From: Sphingomonas gilva
GTDB taxonomy: Bacteria; Pseudomonadota; Alphaproteobacteria; Sphingomonadales; Sphingomonadaceae
Reading direction: 5' to 3'
Length of the DNA stretch: 64,000 bases
NCBI RefSeq assembly: GCF_003515075.1
Contig: NZ_QWLV01000002.1
Coordinates: forward strand, 786,723 to 850,722
The position numbers and the translations under genes were made by a program. This document shows positions 11,090 through 19,471 of the stretch, piece by piece. Below the pieces are notes generated by a model. That model did not search any database. It worked only from the letters and a program-made list of their open reading frames with translations, and had not been told where the DNA came from. The first letter of the stretch is position 1. Every line of letters starts with the position of its first letter.

Positions 11090-12634
11090 TCAATCGTCCG
11101 CGCCGGTCCAGATATCGATCTGCTGCTGCAGATAGGCCTGGGTCGCCTTCATCGCGGTGACGCGCGCCTCCATCGCGGTGAAGCTGGCCTTGATCCGCGC
11201 CTCATAGGCGTCGGCGCTCAGCTCCATCTTCTCGCGTTCGCCGGCGAGCGTCCTGGCCTCGGCGGCAAGGCGGTCGTTGGCGGTGGTGAAGCTGCCCTGC
11301 TCGGCGGTGAGCAGGTCGCGGATCGCGGCCATCGCGGCGGCAAGGCCGGTGTCGACGGTGACGGTGGCGGAAGCGACGCTGCCCAGTACCTCGAACGACA
11401 GCCCCTTCGCATCGCCGGTGACGGCCGAGAGGATCGCGCCGTCGGCGCTCGCCGCCACGCCGTCGATCCTGCCGCCGGCGGGCGAGCCGCCGGACGCGGG
11501 CACCAGGTTGCTGAGCGCATAGGTTCCCGGCTTGACCGCGCCGGAAAGGCTGGTGACGCGCACCAGCGGGCTGTCGACCGTGATCGCCGGGCTGAACATG
11601 CGCTCGACCGCCTGGGGGTTCGCGGCGATCGCGGCGTCGAGCAGCGTGGCGTCCACGGTGAGCGCGCCGTCGCGGCCGGTCTTGACGCCGATCTCGCCCA
11701 GCGACTGGGGGCCGGCCCCGGTCGACAGCCTGGCCGAAACCAGGGCGGCAAGCTTGGCGCGCATGTCGCGCAATGCGGCGCTGCCGCGCAGCGGGCCGGG
11801 CTCGCCCTCGAGACCGCTGGCGCCGGCATCGTCCAGCGCCGCCTCCAATTGGTTGTAGGCGCTGGCGAAATCATAGACCGCCTGCTTGATCGCGGTGGTC
11901 GGGCGCTCGGTCGAGAGCGTCGCCTGCCCCGTCTTCTTGAGGTCGATCGTCACCCCGGCGAAGAGATCGTCGATGCGGTTCGACGCGCGGGTGATGCCGA
12001 CGCCGTCGATGGTGAGTTCGGCGTCGCCCGCCGCCTGTACCTGGGTCATCGCCGGCCCGCCGGAAAGCGAAAAGGCCCCTGCCGCGCCCGAAGGGCCGCG
12101 CAGGACGAGCTTGGACAGGCCCCCGTCGCGCAGGATGGTGGCGGTGACGCCGCTCTCGGCCGCGTTGATCGCGGCGGCGAGGCCGGACAGGCTGTCATTG
12201 GCCGCGGTGATGCCGATCGTGTGATCGACGCCGCCGATGCTCAGCGTCAGGTCGCCCTGACCGATCGGCGCGCCGGCGTCGGCGAAGCCGCCCGACACCA
12301 TCGATTGCGCGGTGGCGAGGCGGACCACCTCGACCTGCCCCGAAAATCCGTCGAGCGCCGCGCCGCGCGAGGCGGTCGCGGCGAGCACCGCGCTGTCCGA
12401 CACCAGCGGCTGGGTCGAAAGCGAGCCGCTGGTGGACAGCGTCTCGAGGCTGGTGGCGAAGCCGTCCAGCGCGTTTTTCAGCCCGGCGAGCGCGGAGACC
12501 TGCGCGGCGTTGGCGGCCTCGCGCCTGGCGATCGCGGCCTCGCGCGGCGCGCGCGAAGCATTGGCGAGATCGGCCACCAGCGCGGCGATGTCGATCCCCG
12601 ATCCGATGCCCAGCGCGTTTGTGATCGAAACCAT
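11090..12634 (-). CDS. fliD: Flagellar filament cap protein FliD
   Basis: 514 residues. The N terminus VSITNALGIGSGIDIAALV is the canonical FliD start (GxGSGID), followed by FliD_N, and the C-terminal FliD_C helix (DAYEARIKASFTAMEARVTA...QQQIDIWTG). FliD forms the pentameric or hexameric cap at the filament tip that folds incoming flagellin. It heads the fliD-fliS operon. Confidence 0.95.
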   Translation of the reverse strand: MVSITNALGIGSGIDIAALVADLANASRAPREAAIARREAANAAQVSALAGLKNALDGFATSLETLSTSGSLSTQPLVSDSAVLAATASRGAALDGFSGQVEVVRLATAQSMVSGGFADAGAPIGQGDLTLSIGGVDHTIGITAANDSLSGLAAAINAAESGVTATILRDGGLSKLVLRGPSGAAGAFSLSGGPAMTQVQAAGDAELTIDGVGITRASNRIDDLFAGVTIDLKKTGQATLSTERPTTAIKQAVYDFASAYNQLEAALDDAGASGLEGEPGPLRGSAALRDMRAKLAALVSARLSTGAGPQSLGEIGVKTGRDGALTVDATLLDAAIAANPQAVERMFSPAITVDSPLVRVTSLSGAVKPGTYALSNLVPASGGSPAGGRIDGVAASADGAILSAVTGDAKGLSFEVLGSVASATVTVDTGLAAAMAAIRDLLTAEQGSFTTANDRLAAEARTLAGEREKMELSADAYEARIKASFTAMEARVTAMKATQAYLQQQIDIWTGADD

Positions 12635-12659
12635 CGTGCCTGTCCCCTGTCCATGGGGG

Positions 12660-12686
12660 ATAACGGCGACAGGGGGCGCGGATTAA
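12660..12686 (-). promoter_or_regulatory. Sigma-28 (FliA)-type promoter of fliD-fliS
   Basis: Read on the minus strand: TTAA (12686-12683), 15-nt spacer, GCCGTTAT (12667-12660), ending 25 nt before the fliD start. The same pattern with the same 15-nt spacing precedes fliC, flgM and motA in this window, and resembles the enterobacterial FliA consensus TAAA-N15-GCCGATAA. Confidence 0.8.
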
Positions 12687-12755
12687 GCGATCGGTGATGG
12701 TTGGATAATCAATTTCGCGGCCATTTGAGTGATCTCGCCGATGGCAAAATTCCTG

Positions 12756-12828
12756 TCGCCCCTGCCCTTCGACTGCCTGCAAGGCAGGCGCTCAGGATAA
12801 ACTCAGCCTTCGGCTGAGGCAGGGGCCC
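12756..12828. repeat. REP-like inverted repeat
   Basis: Outer arms GTCGCCCCTGCC and GGCAGGGGCCC enclose two small hairpins (CTGCCTGCAAGGCAG and CTCAGCCTTCGGCTGAG). The outer arm matches the arms of the elements at 16279-16374 and 31076-31167, so it is a relative of that family with a different centre. Confidence 0.7.
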
Positions 12829-12870
12829 ATCCCGACGTGCCGCAAGCGCCCGGTATCGACGTTCGAAGAG

Positions 12871-13105
12871 ATTGGTTCACGCGAAGGCGCGGAGGCGCGA
12901 AGAAGAATGAAGAAGATTGGTTCGCGCAGAGACGCAGAGATGCCGAAACCTGCGCGAAGCGCATGTCACCTCGCTCCGCTGCGGCAAGCGGGATCCTGCG
13001 AAAAGATGAGAGCCGCTGACGCGGCAAAACCACCTCTCTGCGCCTCCGCGTCTCTGCGCGAACCCCTTCTTCTTTCTTCGCGCCTTCGCGCCTTCGCGTG
13101 AACCA
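12871..13105. repeat. Composite inverted repeat with GGTTCACGCG / GCGTGAACC arms
   Basis: Two left arms (TTGGTTCACGCGAAGGCGCG at 12872 and TTGGTTCGCGCAGAGACGCA at about 12917) are mirrored by two right arms (TGCGCCTCCGCGTCTCTGCG at about 13038 and CGCCTTCGCGTGAACC at about 13088). The element fills most of the 515-bp gap 12635-13149 between fliD and the end of flhB. No gene is seen in this gap. Confidence 0.7.
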
Positions 13106-13149
13106 TTCTTCCTTCCTCGCCTCCGTGAACCACCCCCCGAATGTCGATC

Positions 13150-14289
13150 CTAGACGATCGGCCGGCCATCCTCGTCGAAGCGCGCGCCCTCCGGCACATC
13201 GACGTCGGGCTGGGCGCGGCCGGCGGCGAGCGCGGCGTCGAGGTTGAACACGAAGGCAAGCACCGATGCGACCGCGACGAACAGGTCGTCGCGGACGATG
13301 TCGCCGGCGCGCGCGGTGAAATAGATCGCGCGGGCGAGCAGCGGATAGCGCAGCACCGGCACCTCGCCCTCCGCCGCAAGATCGCGGATCGCCTGCGCCA
13401 GCACCCCCCTCCCCCGCGCGACGACCACGGGCGCGGCGTCGGTGCCGGGGCGGTAGCGCAGCGCGACCGCGAAATGCGCTGGGTTGACCAGCACCACCGT
13501 CGACTCGGCGATGGCGCCGCGCGTCTGGGTGCGCGCCATCTCGTACTGCCGGCGGCGCAGCGCCGCCTTCAGCTCGGGCGAGCCTTCGGTCTGCTTGTGC
13601 TCCTCCTTGATCTCCTGCTTGGACATGCGCAGCTTGCGCGCGCGCTGCAGCCATTGCAGCGGCACGTCGGCAAGCGCGATGACCGCGAGGCCGCCCGCCA
13701 TCGCCAGCACCACCTGCGCGAAGATCGCGCCGATATCGGCGATCGCCTCGCGCGGGTCGGCCTGGGCGAGGCCGAAGATCACCGGCCGGTTGGCCTCGAT
13801 CACCAGATAGCCGACCGCGCCGAGCACGATCACCTTGGCCAGGCTCTTGCCCAGCTCGATCACGCCCTGCAGACCGAACATCCGCTTGACGCCCGAGATC
13901 GGATTCATCCGGTCGGCCTTGAACGCCATCGCGCCCGAGCGGAAGCCGAGCGAGCCGAGCAGCGCCGGGCCAAGGATCGCCGCGGCCATGGTCAGCGCGA
14001 GCAGTGAGCCGAGCGGCAGCAGGATCGCGACGATCAGCGTCAACGCCCGCATCCCCGGCTGGAAATCGCCGATATCGCGCGCATCGAAGCTGAGCGCATC
14101 GGCCACCATGTCGCCGAGCGCCCCCATCGCCCAGGCGCCCGCCACGGCGAACCACGCCGCCCCCGCAAGCACGACCAGCGCGCCCCCCAGGTCGCGCGAC
14201 TGGAGGACGTCGCCCTTCTCGCGCGCGTCGCGCACGCGCTTCTGCGTCGGCGCTTCGGTCTTCTGGTCCTGATCGGGCTGCTCGGACAT
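13150..14289 (-). CDS. flhB: Flagellar type III export switch protein FlhB
   Basis: 379 residues with the FlhB start (EAPTQKRVRDAREKGDV), four transmembrane helices (about residues 35-210), and a cytoplasmic domain. The autocleavage site is NPAH at residues 269-272 rather than the usual NPTH; Asn269 and Pro270, which define the scissile bond, are kept. The tail past the cleavage domain is somewhat extended. Last gene of the long flbD-fliE...flhB run, 4 bp after fliR. FlhB switches export from rod/hook to filament substrates. Confidence 0.95.
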   Translation of the reverse strand: MSEQPDQDQKTEAPTQKRVRDAREKGDVLQSRDLGGALVVLAGAAWFAVAGAWAMGALGDMVADALSFDARDIGDFQPGMRALTLIVAILLPLGSLLALTMAAAILGPALLGSLGFRSGAMAFKADRMNPISGVKRMFGLQGVIELGKSLAKVIVLGAVGYLVIEANRPVIFGLAQADPREAIADIGAIFAQVVLAMAGGLAVIALADVPLQWLQRARKLRMSKQEIKEEHKQTEGSPELKAALRRRQYEMARTQTRGAIAESTVVLVNPAHFAVALRYRPGTDAAPVVVARGRGVLAQAIRDLAAEGEVPVLRYPLLARAIYFTARAGDIVRDDLFVAVASVLAFVFNLDAALAAGRAQPDVDVPEGARFDEDGRPIV

Positions 14290-14293
14290 GGCT

Positions 14294-15070
14294 CTAGCGT
14301 AGCAAGTCGCGTGCCGCTTCGAGGCCGGCGGTGAGCGAGGCGATCAGCGCGTCGCCCATCACCGGCGTCGCGATCGCCATCAGCACCAGTCCGGCGAGCA
14401 AGGTGGCGGGCAGGCCGACCGCGAACAGGTTGAGGCTGGGGGCCGAGCGCGCGAGCATCCCCATGACGATCTGCACCAGGATCAGCGCGAAGCCAACCGG
14501 CAGCGCGATGACCAGCCCGGCGGCGAAGACGTGCCCGCCGAACAGCACCAGCCCCTCCAGCGCGTCGGCTCCCATCAGCCCGCCGCCCGGCGGCAGCGCC
14601 TTGTAGCTGTCGACGATGATGCCGGCGAGCGCGAGATGCCCGCCGATCGCGAGGAACAGGAAGGTCGCGAGCAGCGAGAGGAACTGGCTGATCGCCGAGG
14701 ACGGCGCGCCCGTCGCCGGATCGACCATCCCGGCGAAGCCCAGGCCCATCGCGTTGCCGATCGTCTCCCCCGCCACCATCGCCGCGGAAAAGCCGATCTG
14801 CACCGCGAAGCCGAGCGCGAGGCCCGCGAGCAGCTCGCCCGCGACCAGGCCGATGCCGGCGATGCTGGCGAGGCCGTTTTCCGGCATCGGGATCGGCACC
14901 GCGTTGGTCGCCGCGATGCCCAGCGCGAGCGCGATGACCAGGCGAAGCTGGACGGGCACGCTGGCGTTGCCGAACACCGGCGCGGCGACGAAAGCCGCGC
15001 CGGGGCGGATCATCGCCACCAGCCACAGCCACAGCTGCGCCTCGACCCCGGCGAACCCGGCGGGTATCAC
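14294..15070 (-). CDS. fliR: Flagellar export apparatus protein FliR
   Basis: 258 residues starting at a GTG (15070) that overlaps the fliQ stop as GTGA. The open frame extends 75 codons upstream, but that part is the shadow of fliQ. Several hydrophobic helices and the FliR segment RPGAAFVAAPVFGNASVPVQ are visible. FliR forms the export gate with FliP and FliQ in the inner membrane. Confidence 0.93.
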   Translation of the reverse strand: MIPAGFAGVEAQLWLWLVAMIRPGAAFVAAPVFGNASVPVQLRLVIALALGIAATNAVPIPMPENGLASIAGIGLVAGELLAGLALGFAVQIGFSAAMVAGETIGNAMGLGFAGMVDPATGAPSSAISQFLSLLATFLFLAIGGHLALAGIIVDSYKALPPGGGLMGADALEGLVLFGGHVFAAGLVIALPVGFALILVQIVMGMLARSAPSLNLFAVGLPATLLAGLVLMAIATPVMGDALIASLTAGLEAARDLLR

Positions 15071-15339
15071 CGCATCAGGTCCGGTATCCGGGCGAAGATC
15101 TCGCGCGTGAAATCGGCGAGCAGGATCAGGATCGCGCCGCCGAACAGCGCGAGCGTGACCGCGACGATCACCAGCTTGGGCACGAACGACAAGGTCTGCT
15201 CGTTGATCGAGGTCGCCGCCTGGACCATGCCGATGACGATGCCGACGATCAGCGCGGGGATCAGGATCGGCGCGCTGGCGAGCGCCAGCACCCACAAGGC
15301 CTGCTGCGCCACGCCGATGAAATAATCGGCTTCGTTCAT
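15067..15339 (-). CDS. fliQ: Flagellar export apparatus protein FliQ
   Basis: 90 residues, two transmembrane helices, and the family segment VQAATSINEQTLSFVPKLV in the loop between them. Normal length for FliQ. It is separated from fliP by 175 bp that hold a repeat element, whereas all other neighbours in this operon overlap or nearly touch. Confidence 0.95.
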   Translation of the reverse strand: MNEADYFIGVAQQALWVLALASAPILIPALIVGIVIGMVQAATSINEQTLSFVPKLVIVAVTLALFGGAILILLADFTREIFARIPDLMR

Positions 15340-15398
15340 GGGTTGGGCCTCAGCTTCCCAGCACCGCAGCGGCGGCGAGACCTTCGCAAAACACCACC

Positions 15399-15491
15399 GT
15401 CATGCCGGACTTGTTCCGGCATCCATCGTGCCACTATTTCAACCGTCTGTGCTTCTTGGCACGATGGACCCCGGAACAAGTCCGGGGTGAC
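15399..15491. repeat. Extragenic palindrome between fliP and fliQ
   Basis: GTCATGCCGGACTTGTTCCG ... CGGAACAAGTCCGGGGTGAC with inner arms ATCGTGCCA and TGGCACGAT form a long hairpin over the whole element. It interrupts the otherwise compact fli operon. CCCCGGAACAAGTCCGGGG-type palindromes are common in sphingomonads (from memory). Confidence 0.75.
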
Positions 15492-15514
15492 GAATTCGGA
15501 GTGGTCGTGATGCA

Positions 15515-16270
15515 CTACCCGCCCCCGAACGAGGCGGCGAGGCTGCCCATGGTCAGCGCCCAGCCGTCGACCAGCACGAACAGCAGGAGCTTGAACGGCA
15601 TCGATATGATGGTGGGCGAAAGCATCATCATGCCCAAGGCCATCAAGGTCGCCGCCACCACCAGATCGATGATCAGGAAGGGCAGGAAGATCAGAAAGCC
15701 GATCTGGAACGCAGTCTTCAGCTCGGACGTGACGAAGGCCGGCAGCAGGATGGTGAAGGGAATATCCTGCGCACGCGCGAAGGGCGACGCCTCGGCCAGG
15801 TCGGCGAACAGCTTGATGTCGCTCTCGCGCGTCTGGCGGACCATGAAGCCGTGCAGCACCTGGCCTGACCGCGACACCGCCTCCTCGATGCTGATCTGCC
15901 CCTGGCCATAGGGCGTGTAGGCGGTCGCGCTGATCTGCTCGATCGCCGGGCGCATGACGAACAGCGAAAGGAACAGCGCGAGGCCGACCAGCACCTGGTT
16001 GGGCGGGGTCTGCTGGAGGCCCAGCGCCTGGCGCAGGATCGACAGCACGATGATGATGCGGGTGAAGCTGGTCATCATCAGGACGAGCGACGGCAGCACC
16101 GTCAGCAGGCTCATCAAGAGCAGGATTTGCAACGAGAGCGACAAGGGCCGCCCGTCCGAGGCGATCGTGCTCACCGCCCGGTCGAGCGCCCCGCCCGGCG
16201 GCGTGGCGAAGGCGGGGGAGGCGAGGAGGAGAAACAGAATTGCTACGAGCGGGAGGATCAGCGCACGCAT
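15515..16270 (-). CDS. fliP: Flagellar export apparatus protein FliP
   Basis: 251 residues from ATG at 16270. It has a signal-like N terminus ending PAFA, then the FliP core (VLPSLVLMMTSFTRIIIVLS; LRQALGLQQTPPNQVLVGLA; LPFLIIDLVVAATLMALGMM). The open frame reaches 49 codons further 5', but those codons run through the REP element at 16279-16374 and are not FliP-like. FliP assembles the core of the export gate. Confidence 0.95.
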   Translation of the reverse strand: MRALILPLVAILFLLLASPAFATPPGGALDRAVSTIASDGRPLSLSLQILLLMSLLTVLPSLVLMMTSFTRIIIVLSILRQALGLQQTPPNQVLVGLALFLSLFVMRPAIEQISATAYTPYGQGQISIEEAVSRSGQVLHGFMVRQTRESDIKLFADLAEASPFARAQDIPFTILLPAFVTSELKTAFQIGFLIFLPFLIIDLVVAATLMALGMMMLSPTIISMPFKLLLFVLVDGWALTMGSLAASFGGG

Positions 16271-16278
16271 GACAATTC

Positions 16279-16374
16279 CCCGTCGCCCCTGCGAAGGCAG
16301 GGGCCTCTGGGTTTGTGGCACATCCGAAAGTCGCTCTTGCCGCCAGAGGCCCCTGCCTTCGCAGGGGCGACGGG
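16279..16374. repeat. REP-type inverted repeat, copy 1 (between fliO and fliP)
   Basis: Arms CCCGTCGCCCCTGCGAAGGC and GCCTTCGCAGGGGCGACGGG extend to CCTCTGG/CCAGAGG, leaving a loop of about 35 nt containing GGGTTTGTGGCACATCCG. The same arms and loop recur, inverted, at 31076-31167. It lies inside the fli operon. Confidence 0.8.
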
Positions 16375-16403
16375 AAAAATATTCAGCCTGAGCAGGACAG
16401 ACC

Positions 16404-16688
16404 TTAGAGGACACCATCCGCCTCCACGCCCGCGCCCGCCTTGCCCTCCGCCACCAGCGTCACGCCGGCGCGGCTGACCGACAGCAGCAGCGCGCGGTCG
16501 TCGAACTCGACCAGCGCGAGGCGGCCCGCGGTGCCCAGCGGCACCGCGTCGACCACGCGCAGGCGCTTGGCGCGGGTCTGCGGCAGGAAGCCGCCGCCCA
16601 TCCGCTTCCACAGATAGAGCGCGCCCCAGGCCAGCCCGGCGACGAGCGGCAGCAGGATCAAGAGGCGCAGGATGTAGGCGGTCATCAT
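16404..16688 (-). CDS. fliO: Flagellar biosynthesis protein FliO
   Basis: 94 residues: one N-terminal transmembrane helix (AYILRLLILLPLVAGLAWGA) and a small basic cytoplasmic part with LRVVDAVPLGTAGRLALVEF, the FliO core motif. Two adjacent ATGs (16688, 16685) overlap the fliN stop. FliO helps FliP assemble. Position between fliN and fliP supports the call. Confidence 0.85.
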   Translation of the reverse strand: MMTAYILRLLILLPLVAGLAWGALYLWKRMGGGFLPQTRAKRLRVVDAVPLGTAGRLALVEFDDRALLLSVSRAGVTLVAEGKAGAGVEADGVL

Positions 16689-16999
16689 TTGCGGCGTTCC
16701 AGCCCCGCCAGCCGGTCCTCGGCGCCGACCACGTCGACCACGCGCACGCCGTAGCGGCCGTTGACCGTCACCACCTCGCCGCGCGCGACCAGCGTGCCGT
16801 TGACCATGATGTCGAGCAGCTCGTCCGCCTGGCGGTCGAGCTCGACAACGCTGCCTTCGGCGAGATCGAGCAGCTCGGCGAGCCGGAGCGAGGTGCTGCC
16901 GACCTCGACCGACAGGCGCAGCGGGATGTCCGAAAGCAGCCCGAGGCCGGTGCGCTGGCGGCTGTCCGCCATCGGCGGCGTGGTGGAGAAATCGTTCAT
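16685..16999 (-). CDS. fliN: Flagellar motor switch protein FliN
   Basis: 104 residues from ATG at 16999, which overlaps the fliM stop as ATGA; the longer open frame is the fliM shadow. A single SpoA domain spans most of it (LSVEVGSTSLRLAELLDLAEGSVVELDR, then ELLDIMVNGTLVARGEVV...RYGVRVVDVV). FliN completes the C-ring with FliM and FliG. Confidence 0.94.
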   Translation of the reverse strand: MNDFSTTPPMADSRQRTGLGLLSDIPLRLSVEVGSTSLRLAELLDLAEGSVVELDRQADELLDIMVNGTLVARGEVVTVNGRYGVRVVDVVGAEDRLAGLERRK

Positions 17000-17907
17000 T
17001 TGGGATCTCTTTCGACGGATGTGATCTGGATCGCGGCGAGGCCGTTCTTCTCGCCGATCGTGCCCGCGGCGACGCGCTTGTTGGCGACGAGCAGCGGGAT
17101 CGCGGCGGGAATGGTGATCGGGATGACGTCGCCGGGCTTGAGCGCCATCAGTTCGGACACCGACAGCTGCGGACGGGCGAGGACGCTGCGCACCGGCAGG
17201 CGGACCTCCTGCAGCGCGGTCGCCATGCGCAGCCGCCACAATTCATCGGACGGGCCGGCGTCGTCATGGACCTTGGCGGTCAGTTGCGCCTCGACCGCGC
17301 GCATCGCGGCGAGCGAATAGACGATGGCGATGTCGGTCGGCGCGATATCGCCCGCGGCGATCGTGAAATGCTGGATCAGCACCTGTTCGTCGGCGCGGAA
17401 GGCATTGGCGAATTCCGGGTTGGTCTCGTGCCCGACGGCTGCGGGCTGCAGCGGCGCGACCTCGCTCCACGCCTCGGCGAGGCCCGCGACCATGCCGTCG
17501 TGGAGCTTCGCCAGCAGCTTCTCCTCGGCGGGGGTGAACTCCATCACCGGACGGTTCCAGGCGCGACCCGGGCCGCCATAGACGGTCTCCAGCAGCCCGC
17601 TGACGAAGCCCGGATCGATGCGGATCAGCATCCCGCCCTTCATCGGGCGCAGGCGATAGAGGCCCAGGCTGGCGAAATCGGGCAGATCGGTGCGCCAGCT
17701 GTCCCAGCGGCGCGTCTCGACCTCGCCGACCACGACCTGCGACTTGGCGTCGATCATCGGATCGATCAGCGCGCGCAATTGCCGGGCGAAGCGTTCGCCG
17801 ATACGCGCCATGCCCGCGCCCCAGGCGCTCGACTGCACCTTCTCCCCGCCCAGCGTGACGCTGCGGACGTCGGGCACGTCGAAATCGAGATCGGCCGCCA
17901 CGGTCAC
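16996..17907 (-). CDS. fliM: Flagellar motor switch protein FliM
   Basis: 303 residues. The middle CheC-like domain and C-terminal SpoA domain (LMALKPGDVIPITIPAAIPL) are recognisable. The N-terminal CheY-binding motif LSQxEIDALL of typical FliM is not visible, so the switch may start differently or bind CheY weakly. It overlaps fliL (4 bp) and fliN (4 bp). Confidence 0.88.
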   Translation of the reverse strand: MTVAADLDFDVPDVRSVTLGGEKVQSSAWGAGMARIGERFARQLRALIDPMIDAKSQVVVGEVETRRWDSWRTDLPDFASLGLYRLRPMKGGMLIRIDPGFVSGLLETVYGGPGRAWNRPVMEFTPAEEKLLAKLHDGMVAGLAEAWSEVAPLQPAAVGHETNPEFANAFRADEQVLIQHFTIAAGDIAPTDIAIVYSLAAMRAVEAQLTAKVHDDAGPSDELWRLRMATALQEVRLPVRSVLARPQLSVSELMALKPGDVIPITIPAAIPLLVANKRVAAGTIGEKNGLAAIQITSVERDPK

Positions 17908-18392
17908 TGGATCAGGAAGCTGGTGAAATAGACGTCGTCGATCCGCGCCTCGCCCGCCTTTTCGGCAAGCACGCCGTTGATCGCCTTGGTCAGCTTGCGG
18001 CGAAGCTGGTTCTTGCCCTCGCTATAGAGCAGCGGATCGCCCTCCGCCTCGGCCAGCTCCATCAGCACCGCCGATCGGATCGGCAGCTCGTGCGTCTTGA
18101 TCGCGGCCGCCGCATCCTCGCCGCCGGTGGTGGAGACGCCGATCGACAGCTGCATGATCGCGTCGCTGTCGCGCACATTGGCGGTGAAGCTGGTTTCGAT
18201 CGGCACATAGGCGATAGGCTTGGGCTCCGGCTTGGCGTCCGCCGCGCTGGCATGGCTGCCGATCAGGCCCAGATAGACCCCGCCGCCGGCCGCACCGCCG
18301 GCGAGCAGCAGCGCGCTGCCAAGGATCAGCAACAGCTTCTTCTTGCCCTTCTTTTTCGGCGCAGGCGTTTCAACTTCGGTTTCGTCGCTCAT
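17904..18392 (-). CDS. fliL: Flagellar basal-body-associated protein FliL
   Basis: 162 residues: lysine-rich cytoplasmic tail (PAPKKKGKKK), one transmembrane helix (LLLILGSALLLAGGAAGGGV) and the periplasmic FliL domain with YVPIETSFTANVRDSDAIMQ and a C-terminal IDDVYFTSFLIQ. FliL encircles the stator units and modulates torque. Confidence 0.93.
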   Translation of the reverse strand: MSDETEVETPAPKKKGKKKLLLILGSALLLAGGAAGGGVYLGLIGSHASAADAKPEPKPIAYVPIETSFTANVRDSDAIMQLSIGVSTTGGEDAAAAIKTHELPIRSAVLMELAEAEGDPLLYSEGKNQLRRKLTKAINGVLAEKAGEARIDDVYFTSFLIQ

Positions 18393-18400
18393 TTCGGTCC

Positions 18401-19471
18401 TCAGGCGTAACGGGCGGAGGCGACAGTCTCGCCCCCGGATTGGATGGGATCGGTGTCGACGGCGGCGCGGATGGCGACCAGCGGCTGTTCGGCGGGGCGT
18501 TCACGGCCGCCCTGCTGCTGGTGCTGGCCGGCGAGATCGACCTGGGTCTCGGCGATGCGCAGGCCGTTCGCCCGCGCTTCAGCCTGCAGCCGATGCTCGA
18601 CATGCGCGATCAGCGCGCGGGTCTGTTCGCTTTCGACCTCGAAACGGACCGAGACGCCCTCGGCGGTATGGCGCACGGTCACCTCCATCGATCCCAGCGC
18701 TTCGGGATTGAGGCGGAAGCGAGCGCGGCCGTCGTCGCCGGCGGTGCGTGCGATCTCGTCGGCCAGGCGCGCGATCCAGCGCGGATCGGCGGTGTCGATC
18801 GGCGCCTGCGGCTGCGCGTCGACTCCCGCGGCGCGCGACTGCGGTGCGACTGCGGGAGCCGGCTGAGGATCGGGTGCCGCCGGGAGCACGCCTGACAGCG
18901 CGCTTTCCACCGGCGGCGTTGAAGAAGGAGCCTCCTGCGGCGTGGGGTCCGCAGGAGGGGCCGGTTCCGCCGTGGGGAGGGGAACCGGCGAGGGGGGCAG
19001 CATCGGCGCTGCGCGCACGAGGCGCGGCGCATCGGGCTGAATGGGGAGCGACTGGATCGCCGGCACGACAGAGACCGGCGGCGCTATGGGAGCGGGAACG
19101 GGGGGGGACCCAGCAGCCGCGGACGGCGGCACGCCGGGCGTAGGCGTAGAAACAGGCGCGGGCGGAGCTGGCTGCAGCATCGCTAAGATCGACGGCGGCG
19201 CGGGCAGCGCCGTTTGATCGGATTCCGTAGGCAACGTCGCCTGGTCCGGCTGGGCGGCATCAGGTTCGGGCAGCGAGACCTGTGCGGGATGCGCGATGCT
19301 TTTCTCGATGAAAACAGGTACGGGCGCCGGCGCCTGTGCGGGGACCGGCGCGGTCATCGGCGCAGGCACGGCCTCGCCTTGTATCAGCGCGGTGAAATCG
19401 AGCGTCACCGGCGCGACCGGTGGAACCGGAAGCTGAAACGGCAGATTCGGAAGCGGTGCGACGGGCATCAT
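18401..19471 (-). CDS. fliK: Flagellar hook-length control protein FliK
   Basis: 356 residues. Residues about 1-235 are a Pro/Ala-rich, low-complexity ruler segment; residues about 240-330 form the conserved FliK C-terminal domain (ARFRLNPEALGSMEVTVRHT...VRFEVESEQTRALI). FliK is secreted during hook assembly and triggers the FlhB switch. It overlaps fliJ by 4 bp. Confidence 0.9.
   Translation of the reverse strand: MMPVAPLPNLPFQLPVPPVAPVTLDFTALIQGEAVPAPMTAPVPAQAPAPVPVFIEKSIAHPAQVSLPEPDAAQPDQATLPTESDQTALPAPPSILAMLQPAPPAPVSTPTPGVPPSAAAGSPPVPAPIAPPVSVVPAIQSLPIQPDAPRLVRAAPMLPPSPVPLPTAEPAPPADPTPQEAPSSTPPVESALSGVLPAAPDPQPAPAVAPQSRAAGVDAQPQAPIDTADPRWIARLADEIARTAGDDGRARFRLNPEALGSMEVTVRHTAEGVSVRFEVESEQTRALIAHVEHRLQAEARANGLRIAETQVDLAGQHQQQGGRERPAEQPLVAIRAAVDTDPIQSGGETVASARYA

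Noticed and set aside
12703..12720. Sigma-54-like TGGCCGCGAAATTGAT on the minus strand before fliD
   Set aside because: The essential GC of the -12 element is GA here, while a good sigma-28 promoter lies closer to the gene.
12871..13105. Possible CRISPR array because of repeated arms
   Set aside because: Only two pairs of inverted, not direct, repeats with no regular spacers and no cas genes.
16271..16417. N-terminal extension of FliP translated through the REP element
   Set aside because: The extension is the translation of the palindrome itself (RRPCEGRGLW...), and the ATG at 16270 gives a normal FliP with signal-like N terminus.
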